A DNA stretch of 64,000 bases from Nectonema munidae (taxonomy: Eukaryota; Nematomorpha; Nectonematoida; Nectonematidae), in assembly GCA_030549495.1 (NCBI GenBank), contig JAUIRK010000176.1:166998-230997 (forward strand), given 5' to 3'. Under the pieces are notes generated by a model, which was given only the letters and a program-made list of their open reading frames with translations, searched no databases and had not been told where the DNA came from. The position numbers and the translations under genes are program-made. Shown here in pieces: positions 1-12,966 of the stretch; positions within the stretch are counted from its first letter, which is position 1, and each line of letters starts with the position of its first letter.

Positions 1-1
1 C

Positions 2-511
2 CTGGAGTTGATTGGAGATAAGCAAAAACCTGAGTCATTTATAGCGTACAATGAGTCAAAAAGTGGAGTTGATGTTTCTAATCGAATGATTAGATTATAT
101 CGCTCCTACAAACCTATAAGAAGATGGTCTTCAGCCGTTTTTTCCAATTATCTAGACATATCAGCCTTAAATGCAATGATTATTCTTAACTACAATTGTC
201 CAGAAAGCATTTATTCTGCGACAAAGAAAGGTGGAAGAAAGATGTTTTTGAAAGCTTTAGCAAAAGAACTTTGCTACAACTCGATGAAACTACGTTCGAG
301 TATTCAAGAAATAAATTCCAAAACAAAATCTCTTTTGAGTTTTTATGGGTTTGAGGAAAGCAAAGACTCGTCTCCTGTTTCAAGTAGTAAAAGAGTTTTT
401 TGCACATTTTGCCCTACTTCAAAAAAAAGTAGAACGACAAGACATTGCCAGAAATGTAAAAAGGGCGTCTGCAAGCATCATTCATACTCGATTTGTCCAA
501 ATTGTAAATAG
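2..511 (+). CDS. piggyBac-family transposase, C-terminal part (5' end outside window)
   Basis: The reading frame is already open at the window edge and runs uninterrupted to the stop at 509-511, so the true start lies upstream. It covers the end of the DDE (DDE_Tnp_1_7) catalytic domain and the C-terminal Cys/His domain of a cut-and-paste piggyBac transposase. Visible landmarks are the YN-x5-GVD motif, whose Asp at 71-73 corresponds to the third catalytic Asp of the family, then the helix FSNYLDISALNA, where the family usually has an F-x2-LLD-like pattern. The protein ends in a zinc-binding cluster (CTFC, HCQKC, CKHH, CPNC). The GVD is followed by SNR where the canonical family has an Asp three residues on. 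It is about 45% identical by eye to the copy at 8680-9390, so the two are different subfamilies of one clade. Whether the full element is intact cannot be judged here. Confidence 0.85.
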   Translation: MELIGDKQKPESFIAYNESKSGVDVSNRMIRLYRSYKPIRRWSSAVFSNYLDISALNAMIILNYNCPESIYSATKKGGRKMFLKALAKELCYNSMKLRSSIQEINSKTKSLLSFYGFEESKDSSPVSSSKRVFCTFCPTSKKSRTTRHCQKCKKGVCKHHSYSICPNCK

Positions 512-2958
512 AAGACATATTTACTGTTGCATTTTTGTATAAAATTCTGCTTAGCTTGATTTTTTCATATTAAACATTGTGTGTACTCTTTGATCTTTTC
601 TACATACTTTTACAGGAAAATTTTTTTTTTCTCAAAATTTGTCTCAGAGCATTGAAAAGTGTGTTTTTGAAAAATACATAGTGTTAAAAAAATTTCAAGG
701 ATTTTAAGTTTTTTGAAATTCAATTTTTAAGTTGGGGGTGGAGTAAAACTCCATATGGGCGTCATGCGAAGGTTCTGTCTTCTGTTGAGTGAATAAATAA
801 AGAGATTTCACGATTTCATTTATGAAAGGAATAATAAATTTTCACACTAATCGATACTTTTATATGAGTGATCACCAGTTTCCCCAAAAAATAAACAATC
901 CGTAAATCAATCTTTTCAAAAAAGTTGTCATGAGGGAACTTTATTTCAATTCAGAAGGCTTTTCACTATATGTTTATATATTGGATATATTTATGGATTT
1001 ATTATCTATTCTATTCTCAATTTTTTATATGCAATTCTGTTCTGAGTTTCTCCATTTTCTTGCTTACTTTTTTAATATACCTGAACAGTCAAGTCTAATA
1101 TTTCAATGCGTAAAGTTGATCGAGTAGATCATCTTAGCTTAAACTCCACCTCACAATGTTATAGAGATGTAACAGACATTTTGGATACATAAGTTCAAAA
1201 TTCTTGGTTACTTTTTAAAATTACCAATAAAAAATGGTACTTTTTAACTTTAATAATCAATGAAATCGAAAAAGGAAACTATTGGAAACACTAGTCTTGA
1301 CATTTCTAAAAGGAAAACTTATTATTTTATTAAGAACACAACATTCAGAATAATATACAAAGTGGATGGCCGTTATGTAATAATAATTGTTGTCAAAAAC
1401 ATTTTGATTTTTTTTAAAGATTGTGTTGATAATAAAATAATAATAACCTATTTATTCTTTCATTTTAACGTTTTTTAGTTTCATAGGCACTATCTTGGGG
1501 TAATTGATACCAGGTGAGTTCAGAATTTGCAATTTTTAGGACTAGCCATTTATTAGAATACACAAACTCAGTAGCCAAACCATCTTTGAAATATAATAAA
1601 TTCGTAATAAAAGGTCAAAGTACCGTGGGGTGTATTTTTGAATTGTACCGCTTGTATCAAACTATGTCAAAGTTGGAACAACTAAGTTCGAACCAAAGTT
1701 AAAATCAAATTGTTTGCCCAACTTTTCACACGTCTTTTAATAAAGAAAGATCCTAAATTTATTGGCAAGCACACTACAAATGTAACAATGATTGGTGTAT
1801 GTGCTTTACAACTTGAAAAGGACTTACTATTATTATCATTAATTGTATCCAAGACTAGAAATCAAATAACAGTTGAAATCAAACTTTAAAAATTTTTGCG
1901 GCAAAACTTTATAGTCAAAATTACTGCCGAACTACTGCTTTTTTAAACTAGTGATAGTAAACTGTGCAAGATTGAAAATTAGGTAAATTTTTTAAAAAAT
2001 TAAATTGTAGTTTTTTTTTTTAGATTTTTCCTAGTCATTTTCGTTGAGTATATACTTTAAACTTCCTAAATCAAACTATGTTAAAAAGCTTCTAAAGTTT
2101 TATATTATAGCAAAAACATTTTCACCTAATAAATTATGCATAAATTGAAAACTTACACAAATCAAATGATCACCAAATTGAATTCTTAGATCAAATCTTT
2201 ATAGGTGAATTTGTTTTCAAATAAATAAAAGATTTTATAGATGGCATACCTTTTTTGGTTAAGAATCTGAGATCCAAAAAATTAATAAGCTTACAAAAAA
2301 ATGGGTTAAGCAGTTAAATTTTAAGCATGCCCGCTTACAAGATATAAAAGTGTTAAATAGATCAACCATTTAGTTCAATAAGAATTGTTTGGAATTGAAA
2401 CCACTGTTTGAAAATAAAAAAAACAATCGCAAAAACAAGCTATTCTAATGGAGTCATAGTTGTAGATTAGTTAATATAAAAAAGGATTTATTCAACTGTA
2501 AAAGTTAATACTTAAATGTGTTATATAAAACTGATGTGTTGAAATGATATAATAGTGCCTAGTGACATCATATTTGTTGTGTCCTATGGGGTAAAAACAA
2601 GATAGAAATAGGCGACCTTGAACTTAGTAAAAAAAGATTTGATGTAAATTCATTTATGTTATATACTTCATACGCAAATTTAAACATCGTAAACAAAGGC
2701 GTTAGGCAAAAAAGGTGGTAATGATCCTGGATATAAGTTATCCATTACATTTAAATGTGGCTTTTTTGAGGACGAAGCATCATGTTTTCAATAAAATTAG
2801 CATGATGAAACATACCTTTGAAGTATTATGGAGTAGTTCGTTTCTTTATTGATGTTGTGTTATGCATTCAAAGGATTATTATATGAAAAAATTGGTTCAT
2901 TTTACTTTAGGGTATGTCGCAAATATATTAAAATATGAGCAAAATACTGTTATATTTA
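512..2958. other. AT-rich non-coding stretch
   Basis: No convincing gene is seen. The few open frames of 60-75 codons (for example at 930-1127, 1260-1478 and 1514-1702) have low-complexity Phe/Ile/Lys/Asn composition expected from AT-rich DNA. The first 300 bases probably include the 3' non-coding part of the piggyBac element, but I could not identify its terminal repeat or a TTAA target site with confidence. Confidence 0.5.
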
Positions 2959-3270
2959 GGGGTAACAAAAATTGACCTATAAATCCTCCAAAAATTAACC
3001 TAACGACTTCAAAAAGTTGGCTTTATTAAAAGTTACCTAAAAAATTGGGCAGTTAAAAATTAATCCAAAAATTGTCAAATAATGACTTTTTATATTTAAA
3101 ATTGACTTAAAAGAAAAAAATATTGAGCTAAATAATAATGCGAAATCTATCATTTTTAAGGAAAAAAAGCTTTGAGAAAATATGTTTTTTATTGAAAAAT
3201 GCGTTTAAAAATGAGTTTTTATAAATTTAAATATAAATTTAAACAGGATATTTTATTTTATGGGACATTG
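2959..3270 (+). repeat. Dispersed repeat, copy 1 (inverted partner at 22340-22700)
   Basis: This stretch begins GGGGTAACAAAAATTGACC and is recognisably the reverse complement of 22340-22700, about 19 kb away. Shared blocks include the GGGGYAACAAAAATT start, AATCCTCCAAAAATT, the ACGACTTCAAAAAGT segment, and AATATTGAGCTAAATAATAAT. Copies differ by scattered substitutions and small indels. The left boundary is sharp in both copies; the right boundary fades. It carries short internal AAAATTGACCT-like subrepeats. It has no coding capacity and its transposon family is not recognised. Confidence 0.7.
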
Positions 3271-6200
3271 GTACCCAATTGAGCTTGCGAGGATTGAAAG
3301 AAACTTAAAAAATGAAACAAAAATGTCAAATGAATAATTTAGGAAGAAGGAATTTGAAAAAATATTTTCAACAAAATCTTAACCTAATTCAAAAATATTG
3401 ACTTTTGAGAAAAAAATTGACTTTATACCTATAAAAATTTTAAAATTAAAAAAACAAAGGTATTTAATAAATTCGTTTATAAAAAAATTGACTTTACTGA
3501 CTTTAACTGCTCTAATTATTACAAATGATTTAAATATCATTTAATCTATAACTTATTTTTTACACTGGACCTGATCATTTTGTCAAAAAAATTAATGAAT
3601 AACGGATAGAAAAGTTTGAAGTATGTTAGTATATTATAGATTTATGGTAAAAAATAAAGTGATTGAAATGATTCAAGAAGAAATAAATTTCTAACAATGT
3701 GATAGCTATTTTATAAAACTTTTATTTATGGTATACTATTTAAAATAAATTTTTTGTTCCAGAAATTATAAATTAATTCACTGAACGATCTGAAAACTTG
3801 CTCCTCAGGGGATAAAAATACCTATAAGGGAACATAAACTGTTTCTCACAGGATCAGTTAATGAAAAACCGAGGGCAGAAAGAACCTCAACGAGAAAAGA
3901 CAAATGAGATGTTGAGGCATTTGTGTTAAGATCAACGACTATAAAACATTAAGAATTTTCAAAGTTAAAATTTATGATGTACTATACTGCTTTCACGCAA
4001 TTTAATACAAACATAAAACTAATTTTTTAATTTGAATTTGTCAGAAATAATTAGTTAATTTAAAAATATAAGGGATCATACATAAATGACATCACTCAAA
4101 ATTTGTACCTCCACTATCGTGATTTTAACACCGCCTGCTCTATTTTTAATACAGAGAATCTAGAATTTGTTTACCCCCACTCCCCGAAGGAACGTCATAT
4201 ATGTATGATCCCTAAGCATTTAATACTAAATTTTAAATATATATTTTTATATAATTATAGTTACCGTAAATACTCAAGTACGAGACGAAGGCGTATAATA
4301 CGAGATTTAAATAAAAACCGAAGTTAAGGAATTTATTCTGACCCATCTATACGAGAAAAAATAACTCCGTTTTTCTTAGAAAACAAAACTTTACGTTAAA
4401 AAACAAATGAAAAATTCATCATTTTTATTAATTAAAAATACAATCACTTAAAAAGTATAAATAGTTCACTAAAAGCCAGCAAATTTTTATAATATTAAAG
4501 TCTTCTAATCGGGAATTGGGGATTTCAAAATTATTAGATGAGTTTAACGATCTTAGAATCCAACTTAGCCGAAGGATTGAAAATTTTTCTGCCCATTTTG
4601 GATGGTCAAAATGGGCCACAAAGGCCACTTTTTAATTTTTTTCCTCAATGAAAATATCATCTATAATATAAAGATTTCAAGGAACAAATTTTGCTCAAAA
4701 ACTAAAATTATAAAAAGATGCAGATTGAGTGATATTTTATCGTAATATTTGAAATTTTTGAAAAATATTTAGTTTTTATATGTTTTTTCCCAATTTTCAC
4801 TTTTTGGAGTTAAAAAATTACGTCAATTTTACCCCATGAAAATTTTGATCCAATTTTGCGACAAATTGGAGGGTAAGATTCACAATAAAAACGACCTCCT
4901 ATTTTATTTGTTGCCCAACTTTTCTCAACAAGTTGATATAAAAAAATTCTATATTTGTTGCATAAAATTTTCGCAAAATGACTCCAAACAAGGAAACTTT
5001 GACAAATTTGTCGATTTTTTTAAATTTGAATAAAAATATTTAAAAAAAAAATTTTTTTTTAAATAAATTACATAATCGTGTTCTAAATATATAAAATAAT
5101 AAATAAATGTTGAAAATTTTTTTATTATTATTTTAGAAATTTTTAGGATCGCTCTGCTTAAATTTAAATTTGGACATTTTTGATTGGCTAATATTTAGAA
5201 AATAATATATTTATATTTCTAATTTTTACAGAGGTGTATAATAGATTGAATTTAAACATAAAAATTTTAATTTTTGAAAAAAATATTTTTTTGTTTTTTT
5301 ATTTTCAATTCCCCTTTTTTTGCGTTAAAAATTGGTCTAAAATAGATGTTTTATTTCTTTTTAAGAAAATATTTACAATTTTAATTAAAAAATTTCATTA
5401 CATTTTTATAAAGCTTTCTTTTCTCTACAATTTAGTTAAAAAAAATTACATTTTCATTATTCAATTTTTCTGCAGGGAGTTAGCCGTAGAGAGTACACAA
5501 AAATGTTTAACTTAAAACTGATATATCCAATTTTTACAAAAATAAATAACTTTTTTGAATAATTTTTTTACTAAATCATGCTATATTGTTTATATTTAAG
5601 GATCTTAATTTCACTTTTTTAAAACAAAATTTTAAAGACCCTTTTTATATATATATAAGTCATGCCCAAATTTAAGTAAAAATTAACTTGAAACAAAATT
5701 TTAACATTTTTTCATTTACAAACTAAGCCCATCTTAAAGAACATCCTTTTACCTATATTTTACAAGTTATAATTTTTTTGAAAAAATATTAAAATAAATT
5801 TTTATAAGCCTTTGAACAATGTGCATAATTTTCCTATTTTTCACGATATTTTAGTGTGTAAAATGAATATTTACATTTTTTTTGTTGCATATTCATAAAA
5901 TAAACCTAATATTTAAACATACTACGGTGAAAAAATTAGAAAATACTATTAGAAAAATTAGAAAAATTTGTGGGTCCCCACAAAATTTTTGAAAAATTTC
6001 GAACTTATCCAATTTTCAATTTTAATATCGCATTTTAAAGAAAATTTTATGCTGATCACGAAAATGTAAAAATATTTTAAGTTTAAAATACTTTTTTAGC
6101 CCTTGAACTTGATAAAATGACAAAAATTACAACTTTGACCTCAAAAAAATTTAAAAATCATTTGATTCATTTCAAATAAATTACATATTCGGAATCAGCG

Positions 6201-6839
6201 TATCAAACTCTATCAAAATAAGTTTTAAAAAATTTGAATTTCCCATTTTTTAAATTTCTGATTTTTCAGGCCCTTTCAAACGGCCTCAAAATGATGACTT
6301 CACATATATTCAACAAAAAAACAAGTTTTATATATTTTTAGAATCCTCTTATCATTCTAAATAACAATATTAACTTTATTTTACTATAAATGTTTTTATT
6401 CAAAAAAAATCATATATATTTGTATATTTTGTATATACGTGTATAATGTACTTATTTTAACCAATCAAAAAATTCATTTGGATTAAAAAAATTTTGCGTT
6501 CTCAATATATCCAATTCAATTAATGGCTGATGGGTTTATTCGTTCTTCTCAGGAAAGATAATAAATGTGTATGTTACTATTTCAAATCTCTATTTTTAAT
6601 AAAACAAGATTCTTTATAAAGTTATTTTTTTATTTATAAATTTTGTAATTTAGATTTCTATAAATTGATACAATTTTTAAATAACTAAAGTTTTATTAAT
6701 AGATTTCTTTGAAACCTAAATTATTTTTCAATAATAGATTTCTTTAATCTAAATTATTTAGTTTATAAATTTTGTTTTTCTAAACTCTATTACTTTAAAA
6801 TTTTAATTTTTAAGTATTAAGAGTTTTCAATAGATTTAG
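3271..6839. other. AT-rich non-coding stretch
   Basis: Very AT-rich filler with long A and T runs. Short open frames at 4103-4327, 4836-5033 and 5234-5515 look like chance frames in AT-rich DNA, with Phe/Ile/Lys/Asn-rich translations and no recognised motif. I see no RNA gene or regulatory element. Confidence 0.5.
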
Positions 6840-7310
6840 ATCGAATCTATTTTTTATTTAAATAAATAGATCTTTCTAATTTTGATTAAGGTTTTTTAGA
6901 TTTTATATAGATTACATATTATTTATTTATAATGTCTGCTTTAATTTATTTTTAATGATAATCTAATTTGCTAATTCTATAGATTAATCTATTTTTAATT
7001 TAAATAAATAGATCTTTCTACCTTTGATTAATGTTTTTCAGATTTTATATAGTAAAAAATAAATTATAATCATATACTTAATTTATATTGTCTCATTTAA
7101 ATTATTTTTATGATATTCAAATTTGCTAATTCGTTATTTTAAAATAATTAAGGCTTTTATAGATTTTATATAGTAAATTATTACAATATACTTTTTTTAA
7201 TATTCTTTCCTTTAATTTATTTTTAATGATAATCTAATTTGCTAATTCCTTTCTTTATTTTCTTTTTAAATAATAAAGATCTTTTAGATTTTATGTAGTA
7301 AATTGTCTTA
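6840..7310 (+). repeat. Decayed AT-rich tandem repeat, 3-4 units of about 115-155 bp
   Basis: Similar blocks recur in the same order: a segment like AAATAAATAGATCTTTCTA, then AGATTTTATATAGTA, then TTTAATTTATTTTTAATGAT, then AATTTGCTAATTC. The last block begins near 6965, 7121 and 7237, giving spacings of about 156 and 116 bases. Units are diverged and of unequal length. It abuts the 37-bp minisatellite. Confidence 0.6.
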
Positions 7311-7323
7311 TCTTTGATCTTTG

Positions 7324-7870
7324 TAGGTACCAATGATCTTTACGCATACTAAGGATCTTTTTCAGAAATATCAACGTTTTTTTAGAGGTACCAATGATGT
7401 TAACGGGGGTACGAATGATCTTTACGGGTTCGTTAAGGAGATCTATATCATGGGGTACCAATGATGTTTAACAGGACTTAACTCACAGGGGTACCAATGA
7501 TCTTTAACTGGACGTAGAATCACGGGGGTACCAGTTATCTTTTTAAGGACCTAGAATAACGGAGATACAAATGATCTTTTACAGGACCTATCAACGAGGT
7601 ACCGATGATATTTTACGGCAGTACCAATGATCTTTAACAGGACCTAAAATCACCATACCAATGATCTTTCACAAGACCTAGAATCACGGGGGTACCAAGG
7701 ATCTTTTACAGGACCTAGAATTACAGGGTTACCAAGGATTTTTAACAGGTTCTAAATCATGGGGGTACCAATGATCTTTCACAGGACCTAGAATCACGGG
7801 CGTAGCAATGATCTTTCACAGGACCTAGAATCACGGGCGTACCAATGATCCTTCACAGGACCTAGAATCC
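7324..7870 (+). repeat. 37-bp minisatellite, about 15 degenerate units
   Basis: The consensus unit is built from GGGGGTACCAATGATCTTT followed by CACAGGACCTAGAATCAC. The last three units (from about 7755) are nearly perfect 37-mers. Earlier units are shorter, diverged or interrupted, so homogenisation seems strongest at the right end. A single related unit (TACCAATGATCC) sits at 12930, again directly beside the hairpin motif that closes this array. No coding potential. Confidence 0.85.
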
Positions 7871-7873
7871 TAC

Positions 7874-7894
7874 GTCTCGAGCGAAGCGAGAGAC
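7874..7894. repeat. Small hairpin motif, copy 1
   Basis: A 21-base inverted repeat with a five-base stem (GTCTC/GAGAC) around the 11-base loop GAGCGAAGCGA. The same structure recurs at 13646-13666 with a compensatory stem change. It immediately follows the minisatellite and may be the end of the same dispersed element. Confidence 0.55.
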
Positions 7895-8351
7895 TACCAG
7901 GCTTATCGTAGTAACTGTATAATTAACACAACAGACCCGTTAATTATTTTAAACTAAACTTTACTTGAAAACTCAATTTTATTAGCTAGAAAAATGATTT
8001 TGATTCAATTTTTTAACGCCATCTACATTTTATTTTCTTGATAAATAAAATGTGATAATGATGTATTTTGCTATAAATCTACAAAAAAATAGAAATAATA
8101 CAAACTATGAATATCCTCATAATTGCATAAACTTAAAAATAAAAAATATCTGTTTCAATTTACACAAAATGTACTTGTACTTCTTATAACCTATTTTCAA
8201 ATATAAGAAATAAAAATTCAAATATAAATCAAAATTCACTCAGTGAGGAGCGGAGATGTATATATGTATGTGTGTGTGTATCATTGCGTATGCATAGATA
8301 TGTATGTGTTCTGTATCGGTGTCATATTCTGTCTTTTGTACTAGATAATTA
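7895..8351. other. Non-coding stretch before the second piggyBac copy
   Basis: AT-rich DNA with a short TG-rich patch (TATGTATGTGTGTGTGTAT near 8262-8281). No gene is seen. The piggyBac homology that follows begins abruptly near 8352, so its N-terminal coding region is missing. Confidence 0.5.
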
Positions 8352-9390
8352 TATTTCAGGTACTGGAACGTAAAAGATTATGTTTGTATAGACGAGCAGT
8401 TACTCAAATATCGCAGAAATTGTCCCATTAGGATATATGATCCTAGTAAGCCAGGAAAGTACGGCATAAAGTTTTATAACCTAAATGATGCCAATAGTTT
8501 TTATATTCTTTCCCCTGAAATTTATTTTCCTCATATCCCGAAGAAACTATTTCAGTGGCGAATCAATAGTGAAAAGATTATGCGAAAATGCAAATATTCC
8601 TAATTGCGTTGGCATTGTTGTAGATAGTATTTTTATGTCTTACGATCTCTGCATTTGGGCTAAAAGAAAATCTTGATCGGTGGTGGGTACTTGTACTGAA
8701 ATGAGAGGGTTTATCCCTCCTGTCATGAAAAAAACAAAACCTGAAAAGGAAAAAAATGAAGGAGTGCGATTCTTTCACCCTGTTTACAGAAGTCGCTACC
8801 TGACAGCCTACGTTCCAATGCGACATGATACCCACAATTTCATAGAAGTACCCGTGATGTCAAGTCAGCACTACTCAAATATTCAATTTTTGGGTTCGAA
8901 GAGAAAACCAGAATCCATGCTCGTATACAACAAATACAAGTGCGGCGTCGACAAAGCGAACCAAATGCTGAATATGTATATCACTTATAGAATAAACTTT
9001 AGATGGCCAATGGTGATATTTTCCAATTATCTTGATATGGCTGCTTTAAATACTTACAGTATCATGAATGCAAACTGTCCTGATCAATATAACTCTAAAG
9101 ACGATGGAAGAAAACAGGTTCTTAGAAAACTAGCTTTTAGTCTTGCTGAAACATCCATGAAAATAAGAGCACAAAGCGAGCAAATACCGCAAGAAATAAA
9201 ACTTATCTTGCAATCTTATGGTTTTATGAAAGAACAAAGTGCTTCCTCCTCACAAAGTTCCAAAAGAAAAGTTTGTTATTATTCTAACTGTAAAAGCAGA
9301 GTTTTTCAAGTATGTGGAAAATGTCAACAAAACACCTGCAACAAGCATGCAAAAAAAGTTTGTCAAAGCTGCTTTTCTATGTCTCAATAA
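8352..9390 (+). pseudogene. piggyBac-family transposase, N-terminally truncated and broken
   Basis: Homology starts inside the DDE domain at YFRYWNVKDYVCIDEQLL (first catalytic Asp at 8391-8393), with the family pattern DPSKPGKYGIKF. That frame ends at 8601-8603. Coding similarity continues in another frame with VVDSIFMSY (second catalytic Asp near 8623), an in-frame stop at 8674-8676, then VGTCTEMRGFIPP, matching the family's VGTLRKNRREIPP. From 8680 to 9390 the frame is open, with YNKYKCGVDKANQ (third Asp at 8950-8952; the following conserved Asp is Asn) and a C-terminal Cys/His cluster (CYYSNC, CGKC, CNKH, CQSC). So there is one frameshift near 8570-8600, one nonsense codon, and loss of the N-terminus. 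All three catalytic Asp codons survive, so it decayed fairly recently. It is a relative of the fragment at 2-511, not a duplicate. Confidence 0.85.
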
Positions 9391-11140
9391 AGACTTTGAT
9401 ATTTCCATAATTTTTTATTTTGAAGATTGTTTTACATTCATTTCATTTAAGTTCACTCTCAATTAAATTTAGACAAGTTTTTTCCATTTGATAGACAAAA
9501 AATTTCATGCAAAATAAAAAATCTTCTGAACCCCTGTTCAATTTTTTTTATAAAATTTGATTCAAATTTGTATTTAAGTTTTCAGAGTCTCATAATTGTA
9601 GCAAGCCGCTTTTAATCAGCGTAGTCACGCTTTTTATTCACACCATGGCCGCAGCGACCCTGTTTGAGCATGCGAGGGTTAACACCAACATGTTAGAATA
9701 ATAGGTCGTTTAATATTTCCAGGTGGTTCTTTAAAATTGTTCGAATTGAATGCTATATATGTGGTCCATAGCTCAGAGAAATGACACTTGCTCAGTCACA
9801 AGTTGAGCAGCTTTAGCATTTTTTGAAGGCCTTCATAGATAACAGGAATCTGTGTTTTATAACTTTCATTTGTTCTCGCTGACAAGTCACAAACAACAAA
9901 CGTGAACTAGACAATTGGTTAGACGGAATTTTAACTGACTCAGGTATTAAAAAAACTGAAAATTTTTTAAATTGTAGGGGTATTTTTTTATTGGTCATTC
10001 CATCAGATTCAAAAATGGAAACCTTTGTTAGAAATTAAGTGCTAATAATTAATTTGTAACAAAGGAACCCTAACCTTAGTTACTTCTGTTTATTTCTTTG
10101 TTCTCTTAGGTTTAACCTTGTTTTTGAATAGATTATTATAGTTTTTTGTATGTAGAATTAGGCTAAAATCATCCTAAGATTAATTTTAGATAGCTTTCGT
10201 GTTTATTTGATTTAAGAGTATGAAGTTGAATATGATTTAGCAGGGATGCTCAACGGTTGGAAAAATGCATTTTTTTCTATTATGAATAGGGGGTAAAAAA
10301 GTAATATGAACTAATTTTGGTTCTTTTAGGATAAATATATTTAATTTTAACAAAAAACTAAATTACTAAAAACATATTTAGGAATAACAATTATCAACCA
10401 AATCAAATGTTTATTTAAAAAGCAAATTAATGTTAAAAATCATTTAAATAAACAGATTATGTTTTTTATCTGAATCGAAACGTCAGATGGACCCTTTAAC
10501 AGGTTTTAATGTAGTTTTCATTTCAAAAATGAGTTTATTTTAACAACTTTTGTAAAGTAAACCTGTGTTTAATTTAAAAAAGAATAAATAATAAAAGATA
10601 CAAAAATACTTTATTATGTGTCTAAAATACAATGTTAAATTTCTAGTAAGAATTTTGTAACTGCCTAGAATTTAATATTTCGTCGATATCAGTATCAATA
10701 TGTCAATTTTGTATACATAAAATGTCCAGCTTTTGGAATAGTAAAATATAAAAATAGCGTGAGTTTCTTTTAAAACTATTTGTTATATATATTTTATAAT
10801 ATATAAATAATTCACTTTACTTATTAAACATTTTTTTTGTGATTTAATGAAAAGGAAACATAATTAATTTTAACGTCTATTGAATAAAGTAGGATTCAAA
10901 TTTTGATGTTTTGGTTGTCGCCTTATTGAGGAAAAGGGAAGGAGAGGATAGGTGGTAGGAAGCTAGCAATGTCAAAGCAAAATTTTTGTTTATAAATTGA
11001 GATTTTATGACAATTTAATTAGTATTATATGGATAATGTGTTACTATTTTTGTTGCAAGGGTTTTTAAAAAATAGCAAAATATACTTTCAGTTTGTTTAT
11101 AATTGTGAATGAAGAAGTGGGCGAAACGAAAAATTAAATT
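9391..11140. other. Non-coding stretch
   Basis: The first few hundred bases may be 3' non-coding sequence of the piggyBac copy. Near 9600-9690 there is a locally GC-richer patch without recognisable structure. A run of about 48 codons on the + strand around 9880-10035 is open but matches nothing I know. No supported gene. Confidence 0.4.
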
Positions 11141-11176
11141 AGCCCACACTGCGGTTCGCGGACCGCATGTTGAGTA
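11141..11176. repeat. Possible hAT terminal fragment with hairpin
   Basis: The stretch GGTTCGCGGACCGCATGTTG resembles the GGTTCGCGGACC...GTTGAGAA subterminal pattern of Charlie-like hAT elements. It also forms a short GCGGT/ACCGC stem. Its GC content stands out from the neighbourhood. No matching second end or target duplication was found, so this is only a candidate. Confidence 0.3.
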
Positions 11177-12925
11177 TCTTCAATCAAGATTAATAAATAA
11201 ACTCATAAAATAAAAAGGTTTTTAGTCGCATAAGCTAAACATGGCATTGGCCGCATGTCAAAAATATAGTCAATTCACATGCATAAGCTGCAGTTTATAA
11301 TCGGGATATTACAGTATATCGAAAACAAAAATTGACCTTTTAACAAAAATTTCATGCTATATAAAGCCTAAAAGGTGAACTACTTTTCAAAAAACATTTA
11401 TTTGATAACACAATTTCTGAAAAAAAGTGTCAAGTGCATTATTTTGAGAGCTCTTAAAATCATAAGCATTGCCTTCCTTGGAAAAATATTTTGATTGATT
11501 CCGTTATATAATTGAATCTTTTTATAAAAATATAATCTTATTGAAGAAATTTCGCTAACTTTAAAGGTAAAGGTACCATAGACTATTTTCATCCACAAAG
11601 CACATAAGCGCTTGTATCGAACTATGAGAAAAGAAGGCTTGAAATTTGATCGAATCCAAGACATTCTGGCATCAGTCAAGTATCTAACCAACTTTAGTCA
11701 CCGCCCTCAACGTCCCCTTTGACATATTTTATAATTAAGAATATAAATACTAATATTTATATTCGGTTTTATTTGGTGAAATTCGTTCAATATTTTTTCA
11801 AAAATGATAATAGGTCAGTAGACAAATTCTAGGTAAATTGTCTTCACTACAAATAGGATCATAAGAAAAAAAAGTTGAGATTTAAATTTAGTTCAGATTA
11901 TCACGCTAAATAAATATCGTATATAACAAATGATAAATATTAAATTCTTCTATATAATAAATTATTTGTTTGTTCAAATGATATAGTTGCTTCAACAACT
12001 TTTATATTATATGTATTGCTAATAAATATTAAAGATGGTTACACATAAACATATTCATGGATAAAATTTGAAATGAAAAAAATCAAAGCTTTACAACATA
12101 ATGACTATTTCTATTGATTTGAAAAGATCCTTATTGAAGTAAATATAACATAAAGATCTGAACAGAGAAAAATACAAATAAATATGGATTTATCAATAAA
12201 CATAGTAACTAAAATTTATAAAAAATCCAAAAATATTTAATTAGTTAATTGATAAACTACAAATCCTCAGATTAGTGTTTTCTTATTTTTATAACAATTT
12301 TCATAAAAATAAAAATTCTAAGACGTAAAAAAGTAATATGATAAACTAATTTTGGATAAATTGTTAATTCTTTTCCATTACAGATAATAAATTCCCAATG
12401 TTTTTATTATACTAACTAAAAATGCAAAATAAAAATTTATGTGAAATATGGTTATTAAAAAAATAAAGCATTAAGCTTACATGTATATAAAAGATTATCT
12501 GGTAAATATTCATAGCAAATAAAACGACTTAATAACTGAACTAAGAAGGCATAAAGAAGCATTAATTTAACATCAAGACAACCAGGAAATTAAAAGCGTT
12601 TAAATTTGATAAAACTCAAGACGACAAGAAATGAAAATTTTGGACAAATAAAGTAGAAAATTCTAAAAATATAATAAAAAACTGTTTTAAAAAAATTAAT
12701 TATATTTTCAATTTTGAAATACTGTGTTAAAAATAAAATTTTATTACATTTTTAAATTTATACCCTATTTTTATTTCCATATTATAATATCCTAGCGTCT
12801 ATCCTAGTGTCGGTGGATTGATTCTTATTGGTGAAATAGACAAATCATGAAAATAAAGCAAATCATTATATCCCAAAAAAAATATACACAAAACATATAG
12901 CGGTAAGTCTTACGTATTATACCAA
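11177..12925. other. AT-rich non-coding stretch
   Basis: An open frame of 97 codons on the minus strand (11398-11691) has no recognised motif, and the part from 11560 to 11720 is slightly GC-richer than its surroundings. It may be repeat debris. Nothing else is supported. Confidence 0.4.
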
Positions 12926-12955
12926 TGATCCCTCTTTCGAGCCAAGCGACAAAAA
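12926..12955. repeat. Minisatellite unit fragment plus decayed hairpin motif, copy 2
   Basis: TACCAATGATCC, the core of the 37-bp minisatellite unit, is followed by CTTTCGAGCCAAGCGAC, a decayed version of the hairpin that closes the minisatellite at 7874. The association of the two pieces at both places suggests they belong to one dispersed element. Confidence 0.45.
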
Positions 12956-12966
12956 AACACTGGGCC

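Noticed and set aside
4103-5515. Open frames at 4103-4327, 4836-5033 and 5234-5515
   Set aside because: Low-complexity Phe/Ile/Lys/Asn translations with no motif; expected by chance in AT-rich DNA.
7860-7910. Helitron 3' end (hairpin followed by CTAG on the minus strand)
   Set aside because: The CTAG belongs to the minisatellite unit (ACCTAGAATC), the base after it is not T, and the other hairpin copies lack CTRR at that distance.
9813-9998. Minus-strand open frame of 61 codons and an overlapping + strand open run
   Set aside because: No recognisable motif on either strand and no supporting context.
11398-11691. 97-codon minus-strand open frame as a gene
   Set aside because: No domain, signal or family pattern recognised; its 5' half overlaps a compositional patch that may be repeat debris.
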